64,000 nucleotides of DNA from Beta vulgaris subsp. vulgaris (GCF_026745355.1 NC_079206.1:47514752-47578751), one strand, 5' to 3'; shown: positions 1 through 11,729, counted from the stretch's first letter. Made by a program: numbers and translations. The notes: generated from the letters alone by a model not told the origin.

Positions 1-278
1 TGGGTAAATAATTTAAAGTACGCGTTACCCATCTAAGTAAAGTTTGCAACGAATTACTTCTTACAATTACGAATGTTAGCTCAACTATATGTGCATGCAT
101 ACCCAAATATTTACACTCCCATGAAACTTATTTGAGGATTAAAAGATAATTTATAATTATTTATTACTTCAATAGTAATTTAATTAATAAATATATTTTA
201 TCCATTCTAAAATACACAAAACACTTGTTGTTTTAGGATATTTCATAATAAATGACACGTTACTTTAATTGAAAATTA

Positions 279-571
279 CTCCCTCTGGTTTTATTAGTTT
301 GCCCACTTTCCTTTTTGAGCTATCCCTTATTAGCTTATACATTTTTTTTCTGTTTTTTTGGAATGGTCTCACTATTTGTTTATTATTATCTTAACTTTCT
401 CACTCAATTTTTGTTGGCCCACAACATATACGATATGCTTATAAATTAATAATTTATCTTTCCTTCTATGACCCACATATCTATTTCTTTTAAAACTCTA
501 TGTCGATCCTTTCATTAAAAAAAAAACTCTATGCCGAAAGTAGTGGGTAAACTATTAAAACATGGAGGGAG
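279..571. mobile_element. Stowaway-like MITE
   Basis: Terminal inverted repeats begin CTCCCTC and pair across about 25 bases: the left arm TTTTATTAGTTTGCCCAC is mirrored by GTGGGTAAACTATTAAAA at 543-560, followed by GGAGGGAG. A TA dinucleotide precedes the left end; the right end is followed by CA, so one copy of the TA duplication has mutated. The interior is AT-rich with no coding capacity. This is the layout of Tc1/mariner-derived MITEs of plants. Confidence 0.75.
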
Positions 572-3242
572 CACTTCTCTCTATCTCAATCTTTAACTCT
601 ATCTTCATCACATGAGTTCCTCTTTTTATTTTTCTCTCTCTCTATCCTCTCCTTAATCCTTGCCCCCCAGGCCCCATGTTTCATTTATTTTATAATAAAT
701 GACATATTCATTAATAATTTTAATCTCTATGATGCAGTTAACTTAGCAAATAATTTTGCTAATATTTTTTAACTTTTAGTAAAGATTTTTCTTATAGATA
801 ATTTGTCTTACTCCTAGACGTGTTTTCTCGTTAAACTGGTCCCACTTGTTATTTCCTAAATCATATACCATATCCAAACACACAAATAGGTAATATTGAT
901 CATATTCTCTTCAAACGTTATGTTTACGGCTCACACCATCCTCTATTCTACTGAATTTTCTTATCCATTAGAAAAAGCATCCAACAAAATTCTTGATCTT
1001 AATCCTTTTTCCTTAAATCTAAATTAAAGACATCAATTTTGGACAATTCAGGCAAAGCAAACAACGCTCTCTATCTTTTATTAGATTTTGTTAAACTTTG
1101 AAGTGCAATCCCCCAACTTTGCATGTCGTTTTAATTTTCTTTAATTTATTTTGATATCTGAGCTGATGAATTCTATGGATTTGAAGGTGATTTTAGAGAA
1201 GAAGGACATAAAGAATTGAGTCCAAGTATGAGACGATTTCTTGCCGTTATCAATTATTAATTTATGTTTCCAAGGATATACTTTTTTATTCATGTTGCCT
1301 TCTATCTTGTGTCATCGTGCAAGTTATCACTTATCCCTTCAATAATGAATTTCATTATACTTCGTCTTAATTTTTTTATTCTGTTTTACTATATTATTTT
1401 GGAATTTGTTCATCGTTTCTTCTACATTGTTTAATCAAATATGCTAATACATATTCATAAATTGATTTACCTGTAATATTCGGATTTTAATTAGCTTGTT
1501 ATTTGAAATTATTTAGGATTTACGCATCCATAATTATACATCGTTTAGTTGTAAATTAGTTGGGTTCATTGCAAGCTTTTTCCTTTATCTGGAAGTTATG
1601 CCTTTTTTATGAAGAAAAAAAGCAATAAAAAAAGGCCGTTGTTTTTTCTTTTTGAAAAAAGTGAGGTTTTACGAAACTTTAACTTTTCAAGTTGATTTTT
1701 TTAATCGATAAAATAAAATATGTAAATTCGTGACTATTCTCATTTTTTTCTTCATGTAATGGGTGCAAAGCATCTTTAAAATTATTAGAATGGGACTTTT
1801 GCATGTATTTGTATATATAGCCAACTGGTAAACTATCTGAATTGTAAGTTATATTATAAAAAATTTTGTTTCATAAATTTAACATGTGATAATACAATCT
1901 TGGATATCATGGTGTAAATACTTATAAATATTAAATAAAATATTAAAGACATAAAAAGAGCGACAAAATAATTTATCCTATGTACTACTATAATTTATCT
2001 AGTAGGGAAACGCATTAAATTTGTATTTTTAATAACGAATTTATCTAATGCGTTATCCTAAATAGTTTTTAATGTGTCTTTGTTAATTTATGGTAAATTT
2101 ATTTTTTTTGTCAAACGTAATTTATGATTTGCATTGATTGTGTTATAAATTTTATGTTGTTAGGCCTTGATAGGCAGTGTATTTGTTTCCTTATTTTGAA
2201 TTATATGTATTTGAATATGACATGTTCACAGTTGTATAAGATTGATTGTTTTTTTAAATTTGCAAAAGTTTCCTTATTATGGTATATGCTTTATTTGAAT
2301 TTGTAAAATATATTTAATTGCTAAGGTAATGTGAGTGATATTTTGGACTTTTTTAAGTGGGACACCATAGCTTCCCTTGGCTTATATAATAGAGATTATT
2401 TTGATACTAAACAAAAGCTTTATCATTGAATGTAATAATTTATTTTATAACGAATCAAAATACCTTCAAGATTTATATTTGAAAAGGTAAAATGCAAATA
2501 TAGAGTAACATAAAATTCAATTAGATATTGTCATAAGTTGTAGTTATAAATCTAAAATATTCATCTAAGGAAAACAATTTTCTATGTTTTACAAATATAT
2601 TGCAATACTTTGAAAAAAAAAATGAATTTTCGCAAAGATGAAGAATTTGGCAGCTATTATACAAAATAAATGTCTTTGCTACTATATTATGGTTGTGTTG
2701 AAGAAGAATGCGAGATTTGGAAAGAATCACCAAACCATGTTGAAGAATCAATCATAATATAATTGTAGCAAATATGAGAATTTGGAAGGAATTGATTTGT
2801 TCCCATACATGCCTTATTGCCTCAATCAGCAAAGAGGATTTGCAAAATATTACTTCAATCAATGACATGTGGCAAGTGAATGAGAGGGATCGAAAAATCA
2901 AAGGAGCAATGAGAGGCGAGAAAGAATATGGGGCTGCCACGTAGGCTAAAATTTTCTTGCTTTAATATTATATATGATAATAAATTGGTCTTTACCAATA
3001 TATTGTTAGATAAAACGAGGCTTTTCAGAAGAAAAATAAAAAACATGAATAGGTTACTTCTTCTATTCTTGAAGTTGCGGGACTGAGTACCCAAATTCAT
3101 TTTCTTTTTCTGAAATATTTTCAGATATATATAGAGTTCTAAATTTGGTTTACTTAAGAGTATGTATATTATTACAAATTATAGGAGAGACAATATTTGC
3201 ACCTTTTTGTATTTCCAATTACCATTTAAGATAGGAAAAATT
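572..3242. other. AT-rich intergenic stretch, no supported gene
   Basis: Only short, compositionally trivial ORFs are present (for example 2124-2306 plus and 2521-2751 minus), with no recognisable domain. Pyrimidine-rich runs near 590-670 resemble a plant leader but no coding sequence follows. I see no RNA gene or complete transposon here. Confidence 0.5.
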
Positions 3243-3244
3243 GA

Positions 3245-3510
3245 CAAGAATAATTCAAACTATCACCGTTCCGCTTAAAATACTCCCAACTATGGGTTAA
3301 TCTAGAATAATCCAAATTATTGGGAATACTTTCTCAAAATAATCCAAACTTTTAATTATCTTATATATAATAGACCCAAAAGAGATCATAGTAGGGAAGA
3401 AAAATAAAAGTTTTGATTATTTTGAAAAGGTACCCCAAATAGTTTGGATTAATCCAGAATAATTCAAAATTGGAATTATTTTGAACTGAACGATCATAGT
3501 TGGAATTATT
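3245..3510. mobile_element. Inverted-repeat element (MITE), right end lost in the gap
   Basis: The left part (AATAATTCAAACTAT, then AATAATCCAAATTATT near 3307) reappears as its reverse complement at 3425-3510 (ATAGTTTGGATTAATCC, CATAGTTGGAATTATT). The two arms face each other around about 3390, as in a fold-back MITE. The right arm runs directly into the run of N, so the terminus and target duplication cannot be read. No coding capacity. Confidence 0.55.
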
Positions 3511-4509
3511 NNNNNNNNNNNNNNNNNNNNNNNNNNNNNNNNNNNNNNNNNNNNNNNNNNNNNNNNNNNNNNNNNNNNNNNNNNNNNNNNNNNNNNNNNN
3601 NNNNNNNNNNNNNNNNNNNNNNNNNNNNNNNNNNNNNNNNNNNNNNNNNNNNNNNNNNNNNNNNNNNNNNNNNNNNNNNNNNNNNNNNNNNNNNNNNNNN
3701 NNNNNNNNNNNNNNNNNNNNNNNNNNNNNNNNNNNNNNNNNNNNNNNNNNNNNNNNNNNNNNNNNNNNNNNNNNNNNNNNNNNNNNNNNNNNNNNNNNNN
3801 NNNNNNNNNNNNNNNNNNNNNNNNNNNNNNNNNNNNNNNNNNNNNNNNNNNNNNNNNNNNNNNNNNNNNNNNNNNNNNNNNNNNNNNNNNNNNNNNNNNN
3901 NNNNNNNNNNNNNNNNNNNNNNNNNNNNNNNNNNNNNNNNNNNNNNNNNNNNNNNNNNNNNNNNNNNNNNNNNNNNNNNNNNNNNNNNNNNNNNNNNNNN
4001 NNNNNNNNNNNNNNNNNNNNNNNNNNNNNNNNNNNNNNNNNNNNNNNNNNNNNNNNNNNNNNNNNNNNNNNNNNNNNNNNNNNNNNNNNNNNNNNNNNNN
4101 NNNNNNNNNNNNNNNNNNNNNNNNNNNNNNNNNNNNNNNNNNNNNNNNNNNNNNNNNNNNNNNNNNNNNNNNNNNNNNNNNNNNNNNNNNNNNNNNNNNN
4201 NNNNNNNNNNNNNNNNNNNNNNNNNNNNNNNNNNNNNNNNNNNNNNNNNNNNNNNNNNNNNNNNNNNNNNNNNNNNNNNNNNNNNNNNNNNNNNNNNNNN
4301 NNNNNNNNNNNNNNNNNNNNNNNNNNNNNNNNNNNNNNNNNNNNNNNNNNNNNNNNNNNNNNNNNNNNNNNNNNNNNNNNNNNNNNNNNNNNNNNNNNNN
4401 NNNNNNNNNNNNNNNNNNNNNNNNNNNNNNNNNNNNNNNNNNNNNNNNNNNNNNNNNNNNNNNNNNNNNNNNNNNNNNNNNNNNNNNNNNNNNNNNNNNN
4501 NNNNNNNNN
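3511..4509. other. Assembly gap (999 N)
   Basis: All bases are N. The gap probably hides the 3' LTR of the Tat-like retrotransposon and the start of the antisense ORF that emerges at 4510. ORFs drawn through it have no meaning. Confidence 0.99.
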
Positions 4510-5513
4510 CAACAGTATGGAGAAGGCACTAGGGTCTGGCTCTTCTACACGCCAGAGGATCTATGAGATTCTTAGTGTTCCGAGTTTCCTCTCGGATCTT
4601 GGTCCGCGAATTTATTCCCGGGTCCAAGAGTGGATAAAGACGAAAGATGTCCCCCTTTGTGCCTCTGTCAAGGCCGCTCTCTCTCACCCACCAACAACTC
4701 CCGGCCAGCAATTCAGGCCTGCTTTGGATGTGAGAGAGGATGAGTCTCTCTTCGCGGACATACGTGCGAATGGCGGCACTTTAGGGTACCGCCTTCTGAA
4801 AGGGCTTCAGCTGCCAATTGATCGGCATGCGGACAAGTTGGTGGCACCTGCTGCTCAACTAGCTCACGACCTTGCTGTGGTAAGCATTTTCCTTCGTATC
4901 TTCTCTCTTTTTTTTTCTTTTTTTTTTAACTTGTTCTTTTATCTTATTTTGCAGGCTGGCAACTCTGCTGTGGAGCTGATAACTCAATATGTTGAGTATC
5001 AGCGTGCGGCCGAGAGTGCCCAGGTGGCTGTCAAGGACTTGGAAGCTGCCCGTGATGGTGCTCTATCTCAAGTCAATCAGCTGCAAGCTGATCTGAAAAC
5101 TGAGAAGACGGCCAGGGCGGAGGCCGATAAGGAGCTGACGGAGCTACGCCTGAAAAGAGTTGGAGGACATCAAGACCAAGAATCAGGACTTGGAGCTTGC
5201 CCTTAAGACGGCAAAGGATGAGATGGCTGCTGGTATAGAGAATGCCAAGGCTGAGGCCGGTCGTACTGCTGTGGTCGGTTTCAAGAAGTCCGAGAAATTT
5301 ATCGGGCTTCTGGGCGAACGGTACGATGGCGGATTGGTGGCTGCCAAGAGATGTGTCTGTCATTCCCATCCGGCTTTTGACTGGGAGCAAATGGAGACAT
5401 CTTTTGGCGAGGGTGCTAATCTGCGTCCCTTGGCGGATGAACCTTTCATCTGTTCTGAGGAGGTCATCGCCAATGTCCTGCCGGTTGCTGAAGATGGGGT
5501 GCCTCCTTCTTGA
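4510..5513 (+). pseudogene. Antisense coiled-coil ORF of the Tat-like element (with intron)
   Basis: This is the extra ORF carried on the strand opposite to gag-pol. Exon 1 enters from the gap and ends at 4879; a phase-0 intron of 75 bases (GTAAGC to TTTTGCAG, 4880-4954, polypyrimidine-rich) separates it from exon 2. Exon 1 gives a globular part (SFLSDLGPRIYSRVQEW, then LFADIRANGGTLGYRLLKGL). Exon 2 is rich in E, K, A and L with heptad spacing (AAESAQVAVKDLEAARDGAL onward), a likely coiled coil of about 100 residues, followed by a C-terminal tail with FKKSEKFIGLLGERYDGG. The frame changes at about 5150-5160, within a run of A. Its role is unknown; it may act with element RNA or chromatin, but that is speculation. 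Splice signals and codon-like composition indicate it was a real gene before decay. Confidence 0.7.
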
Positions 5514-5782
5514 AGACTTTGGCGGTCAACTTCAACATCTTCTATAGCTTCCAGTATTTTGTAATAGTTGTTTTTAGTTCTCAGCCTTTTGATGGCATGT
5601 AAACATTTAACTTGAATTTTGATACTGAATTCATAAGTGCCTTGTTTTGAGTGGCTGCCTATTTTTGTTTATAGTTGGCTGCCATGCCAGTAATTTATGA
5701 TTCATCTTTTACTTTTGAATTGTGTTGTCCGCCAACAATGATTGCGTTAGAATGTTTATTGCTTGCAACTTCTATTGTCCAA

Positions 5783-6075
5783 GGCCTGTCATATGGCCAC
5801 TAGCTTTATTTTGCCTGTCATATGGCTGCTAGCTTACAATTTTTGCTATCAAAAGGCCTGTCACATGGCCGCTAGCTTTTATTTTGCCTGTTATATGGCT
5901 GCTAGCTTTTATTTGCCTGTTATATGGCTGTTAGCTTTTTATTTCGTCTGTTATATGGCTGCTAGCTTTATGTTACCTGTTATATGACTCTGTGTTTTTT
6001 TAGGCTTGTCATATGGCCTTAATAGTTTTTGAGCCTATTATTTGGCTAAGGCCTGTTATGTGGCCGCTATTAAAT
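5783..6075. repeat. Tandem repeat block, ~28-32 bp unit, about nine copies
   Basis: Degenerate copies of GCCTGTTATATGGCTGCTAG followed by CTTTTATTT start near 5783, 5813, 5856, 5886, 5915, 5946, 5975, 6004 and 6050. Units differ by a few substitutions and short indels. The block sits just beyond the pol stop codon on the element's strand, in its 3' untranslated region, between the antisense ORF and pol. Retand-type Tat elements are known to carry tandem repeats in this place. Confidence 0.85.
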
Positions 6076-6126
6076 AACATGCAAAAATAAAAAGAGATTT
6101 TTAGCGAACCGTTGGCAAAAGTTATA

Positions 6127-6383
6127 CTACCTCTGTTTTTATTTAGTTGCAACGTTTTGACTTTCACGCTTGCCAATGTACAATTTCAAATCGTTTTATC
6201 TGTAATTGTATGTAAGTAAAAATTATAAAAATTTGATATTATGAAAGCTTACATCGAAACGAATCAAACAAGACCCCACATGACTATATTTTGTTTAACA
6301 TATAAATCAATAAATGTGGTCAAATAAGAGAACATGTATAGTGCAATTTGTCAAACGTTGCAACTAAAAAAGAACGGAGGTAG
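6127..6383. mobile_element. Stowaway-like MITE inside the Tat-like element
   Basis: Long terminal inverted repeats of about 35 bases: left CTACCTCTG...TTTAGTTGCAACGTTTTGAC, right GTCAAACGTTGCAACTAAA...CGGAGGTAG. A TA dinucleotide flanks both ends (6125-6126 and 6384-6385), the expected mariner-type target duplication. 257 bases, non-coding. It inserted into the 3' untranslated region of the retrotransposon, so it is the younger of the two. Confidence 0.85.
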
Positions 6384-6435
6384 TATTATTTATGTAATTC
6401 TAACAGAGGCTCTCGGCCCATTACATTCTGCTTAA

Positions 6436-7440
6436 TTAAACATAATACTTTTTCAGAACATCAGCACTCCAACAGTTTCTAAGTTCTTTTCCATCCATTC
6501 CCTTAACAATAAAGGAGCCGGGACCGATCTTCCGAGCAATGACATATGGCCCTTCCCAGTTAGCGGTTAACTTTCCCTCAGCATGCGCTTCACCGGTGGC
6601 GGCCGTTCTTCGTAGGACCAGGTTACCTTCTTCTAACGGCCTTTCCAGGACCCTCTTGTTATATGCTTTGCTGATCCTGTCCTTGTATACTGCTGCCCTC
6701 AATCTTACTTCAGGCAAGAAGTATAGATTTTCCCTCAACGCTTGATCATTCTTCTCTAGGATCTGATGTTTAATCCGGTAAGTGGGTAGCCTTACTTCCA
6801 CTGACAACACTGCTTCTGCACCAAAGGCTAACCTAAAAGGGCTTTCCCCTATTGCTTCTTTTTCTGTGGTTCTGTTTGCCCATAGGACGGCTGGCATAAT
6901 CTCGGCCCATTTCCCCTTAAACTCATCCAATTTCTTCTTCAGAGCATTCAGTATCTGTTTGTTAGCGGCCTCTGCTTGGCCGTTACTCTGTGGATGACAT
7001 ACTGCTGAATAGGCGAACTTGATCCGGAAGTCCGCGAGAAAAGCTTGGATAGGCCCACAGTCAAACTGAACCCCGTGATTGAACACGATTGTTGCCGGGA
7101 TGCCTAATCTGGTCATGATGTTCTGCCAGATAAACTTCTTTATCTGTTTTGCCTTTATCTTTGCTGTCGGCTCTGCTTCTATCCCTTTTGTAAAATATTC
7201 AATTCCCACGATAAGGAAGTGTCTGCCTCCCGTCGCAGTGGTGAATGGCCCCAAGATATCCATTCCCCATTGAGCGAATGGTATCGGGCTTAGAATTGGC
7301 TATAAGTCATTTGTAGGTCTATTTATCACAGGGGCAAATTTCTGGCACTTATCACATTTCTTCACATAGCTCTACGCATCCGCTAGCATGCTAGGCCAAT
7401 AGAATCCAGCTCTCAGCGCCTCCAGGGCAAGTGCTTTTCC
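6436..7440 (-). pseudogene. Integrase region of Tat-like pol
   Basis: The core domain starts at MDILGPF (first Asp, residue 2 of the open segment at 7263-6436). It continues with IPATIVFNHGVQFD and PQSNGQAEAANK, the usual second and third catalytic blocks. The second block normally carries Asp-Asn in the middle (DNG); here it reads FNHG, so the second catalytic acid is replaced by Asn. The third block's Glu is kept. The C-terminal part (GKLTANWEGPYVIARKIGPG) is the typical Tat integrase tail, ending at a TAA near 6436. Upstream of 7263 the frame is broken by stops. Confidence 0.9.
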
Positions 7441-8180
7441 CTTTTCCCCCCAATATGGTTTCCACAAATTCCTTCATGTATCTCTTCCATTATTTTCACA
7501 GCCTCAATAGCCATTGCACATTTTAATAGAGGCAAGCTAAATGATTTCTTGTATAGCTCGTTATGATATATCACGTACCAATTTGCCTGCTTTCGCAGCT
7601 TCCTAGAAGACAGAGGGTCGGTCGGGATTACTCCCGTCAGCTTGTATTCCACTAGCTCCGTGAACCACTCCCCTTGCTGATTTATGCTGTGTACCACGAC
7701 TGTTTTTTGAGTGATGCTTTCTTCTCTTAAGACGTCAATAACCACCATCCCTTGGACACTGACAGAGTCTGAACTGGCGAGCTTTGACAGTGCGTCCGCT
7801 TTCGTATTCTCGGCCCTTTGGATAGCCTGCACCTCAAATTATTCTAGTTGAGATATCACCTCTCTGGCCTTTTCCACATACTTTATCACATTGGCCTCCC
7901 GGGCCTCAAATTCTCCTATAAGTTGGCCGCTAACCAACTGTGAATCTGTTTTCAAAAGGACATTCTTAGCCCCGGCTTCTATGCACATTTTTAGTCCGAC
8001 AACGGCTGCTTCATACTCTTACTCATTGTTTGAGGCTGGGAATGCAAATTTGATCGCATACTAAAATACGTTTCCTTCTGGGCTGGTTATTACGATCCCG
8101 GCAACTGCTCCACTTGCTGCCGAAGACCCATCAACCTCAGGCAACCATGATTCTTTCTCTTCCGTTCCTTCCTCTTCGTA
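7441..8180 (-). pseudogene. Second RNase H and linker of Tat-like pol
   Basis: Conceptual reading with three in-frame stops gives VDGSSAASGAVAGIV, EYEAAVVGL, LKTDSQLVSGQLIGEF and RAENTKADALSKLAS. These are the four acidic blocks (Asp, Glu, Asp, Asp) of the additional RNase H carried by Tat elements after the ordinary RNase H. The open segment 7832-7413 carries the last block plus the linker toward the integrase zinc-binding region. All catalytic acids are still visible, but the stops (for example inside NNE-stop-EYEA) make it non-functional. Confidence 0.85.
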
Positions 8181-8183
8181 TGC

Positions 8184-9484
8184 TTATGTTATAAAATCCG
8201 CCAACGCCTGGGCCTTTATGGATGTTTGCGGCTTATACTGTATATCATATTCTGACAACTCGACGGCCAACTTCAGCAAACGCCCTGAGGTATCCATTCT
8301 TTGCAGCGCTTTTTCTAGCGGTTGATTTGTTAACACTTGGATCGGATGACAGTCAAAATAGGGCATAAGCTTTCTGGTCGCTATGACGACTGCCAAGGCC
8401 ATTTTCTCAATCAACTGGTAGCGGCCTTCAGGGCCGTTAAGGATGTGGCTAACAAAATATATGGGATGCTGCTGCTTCTCTTTTTCCACTAACAATACCG
8501 CCGCTATGGTTTTAGGCGAAGCCGAGATGTATAACTGCAATGTATCTCCGGTCTCGGGCCTTGATATTGTTGGCAGTCTCGCTAGATGCTCTTTAACGGT
8601 CAAGAAGGCTTTACTCTGCTCTTCTCCCTATTCAAACTTCTTAATTCCTCTTAACAACGCGAAAAATGGCAGAGCCTTGTCTGCCGATTTTGAGATGAAC
8701 CTTGTCAAAGCGGCCATTCTTCCCGTCAATCTCTCGATGTCCTTGACCCCTTTTGGCTCCGGTAAATTCATGATTGCTGGAACTTTCTACGGGTTCGCAT
8801 CAATGCCTCTTTTGCTGACCATAAACCCTAGGAATTTTCCCGCTCTTACTCCAAAGACACACTTCTTTGGGTTTAATTTCATTTTGTATTTTCTTAACGT
8901 GTTGAACGTCTCCTCTTAGTCGGCCAGGTGCTCGCGGTCTGTTTTACTTTTCACTATGGAGTAATCCACATATACTTCAATGTTGCCCCCCTTTTGGTCC
9001 GCGAAGACCTTGTCGACCAACTTCTGATAAGTCGCACCAACATCTCTCAAGCCGAAAGGCATTGCTTTGTAATTGTATAATCCTCCATCTGTAATGAATA
9101 TTGTTTTCTTCTGGTCCTCCTTTAGCAGACTGATCTGATGATACCCCGAGAATGCGTCCATAAATCTCAGTAAGGCATGTCCACTAGTGGAGTCTACTAG
9201 CTGATCTATCCTTGGCAAAGGGTAGCAATCTTTTGGGCATGCTCTATTCAGATTTGTGAAGTCAGCACACATTGGCCGTTGGCTTTTTTCACCATTACCA
9301 CGTTTGCCAACCAGTCCGGGTAATCACATGGCTCAATGAAATCTGCCGCTATTAGTTTATCCATCTCTTCTTTGATTGCTTTATTTTTCTCGACCGAGAA
9401 AGCTCTCTTCTTCTGCTTTATAGGGCGGACTGCGCTGTCGATGTTTAGACGATGAACTATCACGGTCGGGTCTATTCCTGGCAT
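8184..9484 (-). pseudogene. Reverse transcriptase and first RNase H of Tat-like pol
   Basis: Three open pieces join the RT domain. At 9484-9248, IDSAVRPIKQKKR and FIEPCDYPDWLANVVMVKK are seen. At 9272-8916, CADFTNLNRACPKDCYPLP, FMDAFSGYHQI, MPFGLRDVGATYQKLVD and IEVYVDYSIVKS are seen. The catalytic YVDD box reads YVDY (a change of the second Asp). At 8603-8184 lies the first RNase H (LQLYISASPKTIAAVLLVEK, RYQLIEKMALAVV), already lacking the canonical first acid, as is usual for Tat elements. A frame break lies near 9260 and a stop near 8915. Confidence 0.92.
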
Positions 9485-9493
9485 CTCATCCCC

Positions 9494-10140
9494 TTAGAAT
9501 GCAAATACGTCAGCATTTTCTCGAAGGAGAGTCACTAGGTTGATCCTGACCTCTGGGTCCATGTCCATCCCAACAACGACCGCTCTAGCAAGATCATCCT
9601 CCAGCATTTCTTGCCTAGTTTCCCCATTTGGCTTTGGTCTTGACTCATCCTCTGGCCGGGACTCTAGTTCTTCCAGTGGGACGGCTTTACCTTTCTGGAC
9701 TGTTTCTACTTCGTCTGTTTCATTGTTTTCCTTCTCCTCGGCTTGGGCCTTCCTATGAGCTCTTCTTTGCTTTCTTGATGGCGGGTCAAGATTTTCTATC
9801 GGGAACCTCCTGGCGAGCTGCTTTAGTGTCGTTAGATAACATGACCTCGCCATCTCCTGGTTACCCTTTAGTCTTGATGTAGCTCCGCCATTGGAGACAT
9901 ACAACATCGTCAGATGATAAGTTGAGACGACCCCCTAGACGTCATGAATGAAAGGGCGTCATATGATGGCGTTGTATGCTCCCAGAACATCAACCACCAA
10001 AAATTCAGCAATGACGTCTCTAGCTGTGTCATTTTCTCCAATGCGCACCGGGAGCGAAATTAATCCTTCTGGTACCATTAATCCTTTACCCCATTTATAC
10101 TACCTCTATGGATGGGACAGCCGCTATCACATGGATTTTG
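9494..10140 (-). pseudogene. Remnant of Tat-like protease region, active-site half deleted
   Basis: Reading leftward from about 10080, ISLPVRIGENDTARDVIAEF, DVLGAYNAII-stop-RPFIHD and VVSTYHLTMLYVSNG match the C-terminal half of a Tat retropepsin. The preceding spacer and the DTG active-site loop that should lie between gag's IHVIAAVPS and this segment are absent: the two parts are only about 20 codons apart. The open piece 9907-9494 continues with a Glu/Lys-rich linker (RKAQAEEKENNETDEVET) toward RT. Confidence 0.75.
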
Positions 10141-11681
10141 CTGATCCGAAATTGGACATTCTGGTTTGCTGGCTTTACCAAATATCCTTCTTTGGTCTGA
10201 GCTTTGTACTGGTTGAAGTAACCTCTTCTTATCAAATCCTCCAAGTTATCTTTTAAATGCCGGCAATCTTCAGTCAGGTGACCGTGATCCCCATGGAAAT
10301 CATACCATTTACTCTTGTCTCGGTTCTTACGAATTATCTGTTTCGGATGTTGCCATTCATCACTATCTTTGTTCATCAAAAAGATCTGGCTTTTAGAAGC
10401 GGTGAGCTGAGTGTATGCATCGAATCTCTCTTTGCGTTCACCCACTTCTCGACCGCTTTTCTCTCGGTCCCTTCTATCGCGGTCATATTTTTCGTTCTCT
10501 CTTTCTCGGTCGTTCCCTCTTTTGACCATATCTGATTCTTGTCTTCTTTCATCCCGGCCTCGATCATTCTCACGTCCTTTCTCTTTTTTCTGCTTGTCCT
10601 CTTTCTTCTTATCCGATTCACGATTGCTTACGGCCCTGTCAAATTCTTCTCCCCTGATATAGTCATTGGCCTTGCCAAGGACTGGCCCTAGGGATGTGTA
10701 AGAATTCCAACCCAGGTAGTTACGGAATGGTGATCCTTCCTTAAGCCCTATCATCAAGGCCAAAACGGCCACGTCTTGCTGTAATCTTGGTATTGAGACC
10801 GCTTTGACATTCAAATGGCCAATATAGTCTCTCAGACTTTCATTTTTGCCTTACTTAACAGAAAGCAGCTCTCCGATAGTACGCTCACGGCGCCTATTGG
10901 TTACGAAATGCGTATTGAATGTAGATGACAATTGAGAGAAGCTAGAGATGCTACTTGGTTTGAGACTTTCAAACCATGTCTGGATATCCCGATCAGCGTG
11001 GATGGGAAGACCTTACACCAGATGGCGTCCACCTGCGTGTATAGGAACATATGACTTTTATAACCTGCCACATGATCATCTGGATCAGGTGTGTCGTCAT
11101 ACTTGGAGGACGGCATCTTGATTCTCGTCATCGGATGGTTTAGTATCCCTGAGGTAAAAGGACAGAGTTTTGGCTTGATAAGAAGGTGACCCCCATGCCG
11201 AATAGTTACTAGCACCAGTGGTGCTGTACTCACGGCGGGAGTAACCCTGAGGCTCCTCTTCTTCAGAAATGTACAACTCTTCTGTCTCCAATATTGCTTC
11301 TACATAATCAGATTGGTCAATCCCCTTCTCCATCTCACGCCACTCTTTGTTCAGGGATTGCATCTTAGCGTTCATACCGGTCATAGCCAGTGGTCGCTTA
11401 CGGGTTCCGCCAGTCTGCTGAGTAGGAAGATTGTTCTGTTGAGAGTTACCTGTTAGCATCTGAATGAAGGATGCCACAGTTTGCAGTTGCTCGGGGGAGA
11501 ACTGACTCAGTTGAGCCAGGTTAAATGGAACGTTGTTGTTCGAGAGATGCTCTTCGTTCCCTGGTGTCCGGTAATGGAACTATGGGTTCCCTTAATCTCC
11601 AGTGATAGCAGGCTGAGAGGAAGTCTGACCGACTTCGAGTTCTTGGGGACCATGACCAACGTTGTTATTTGCATCACCCAT
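10095..11681 (-). pseudogene. Gag of the Tat-like element
   Basis: The likely start is the ATG at 11681 (MGDANNNVGHGPQELE), with two in-frame stops before FNLAQLSQFSPEQLQTVASF. The retrotransposon-gag domain follows in the overlapping pieces 11233-10901 and 10814-10095: KYDDTPDPDDHVAGYKSHMF, LYTQVDAIWCKVFPSTL, then LQQDVAVLALMIGLKEGS. A highly charged Arg/Glu/Asp/Lys stretch follows, and a nucleocapsid-like motif WYDFHGDHGHLTEDCRHLK in which the first zinc-ligand Cys of the usual CxFHxDxGHxTxDC pattern is missing. Confidence 0.88.
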
Positions 11682-11710
11682 GACTGTTACCTTGAAAGGA
11701 TAGGAGATCC

Positions 11711-11727
11711 CCTCCTTCTAGCACCAA
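11711..11727 (-). other. Candidate primer binding site of the Tat-like element
   Basis: Immediately inside the LTR's CA end, three bases away, the minus strand reads TGGTGCTAGAAGGAGG. Starting with TGG fits pairing with a tRNA CCA end. I do not assign the tRNA. Confidence 0.55.
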
Positions 11728-11729
11728 AT

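Noticed and set aside
3361..5206. Long ORFs on both strands across the N run
   Set aside because: They exist only because N codons contain no stops; only the part from 4510 on the plus strand has real sequence support.
5783..6075. CRISPR-like array
   Set aside because: Repeats are contiguous and degenerate without unique spacers, in a plant retrotransposon 3' region.
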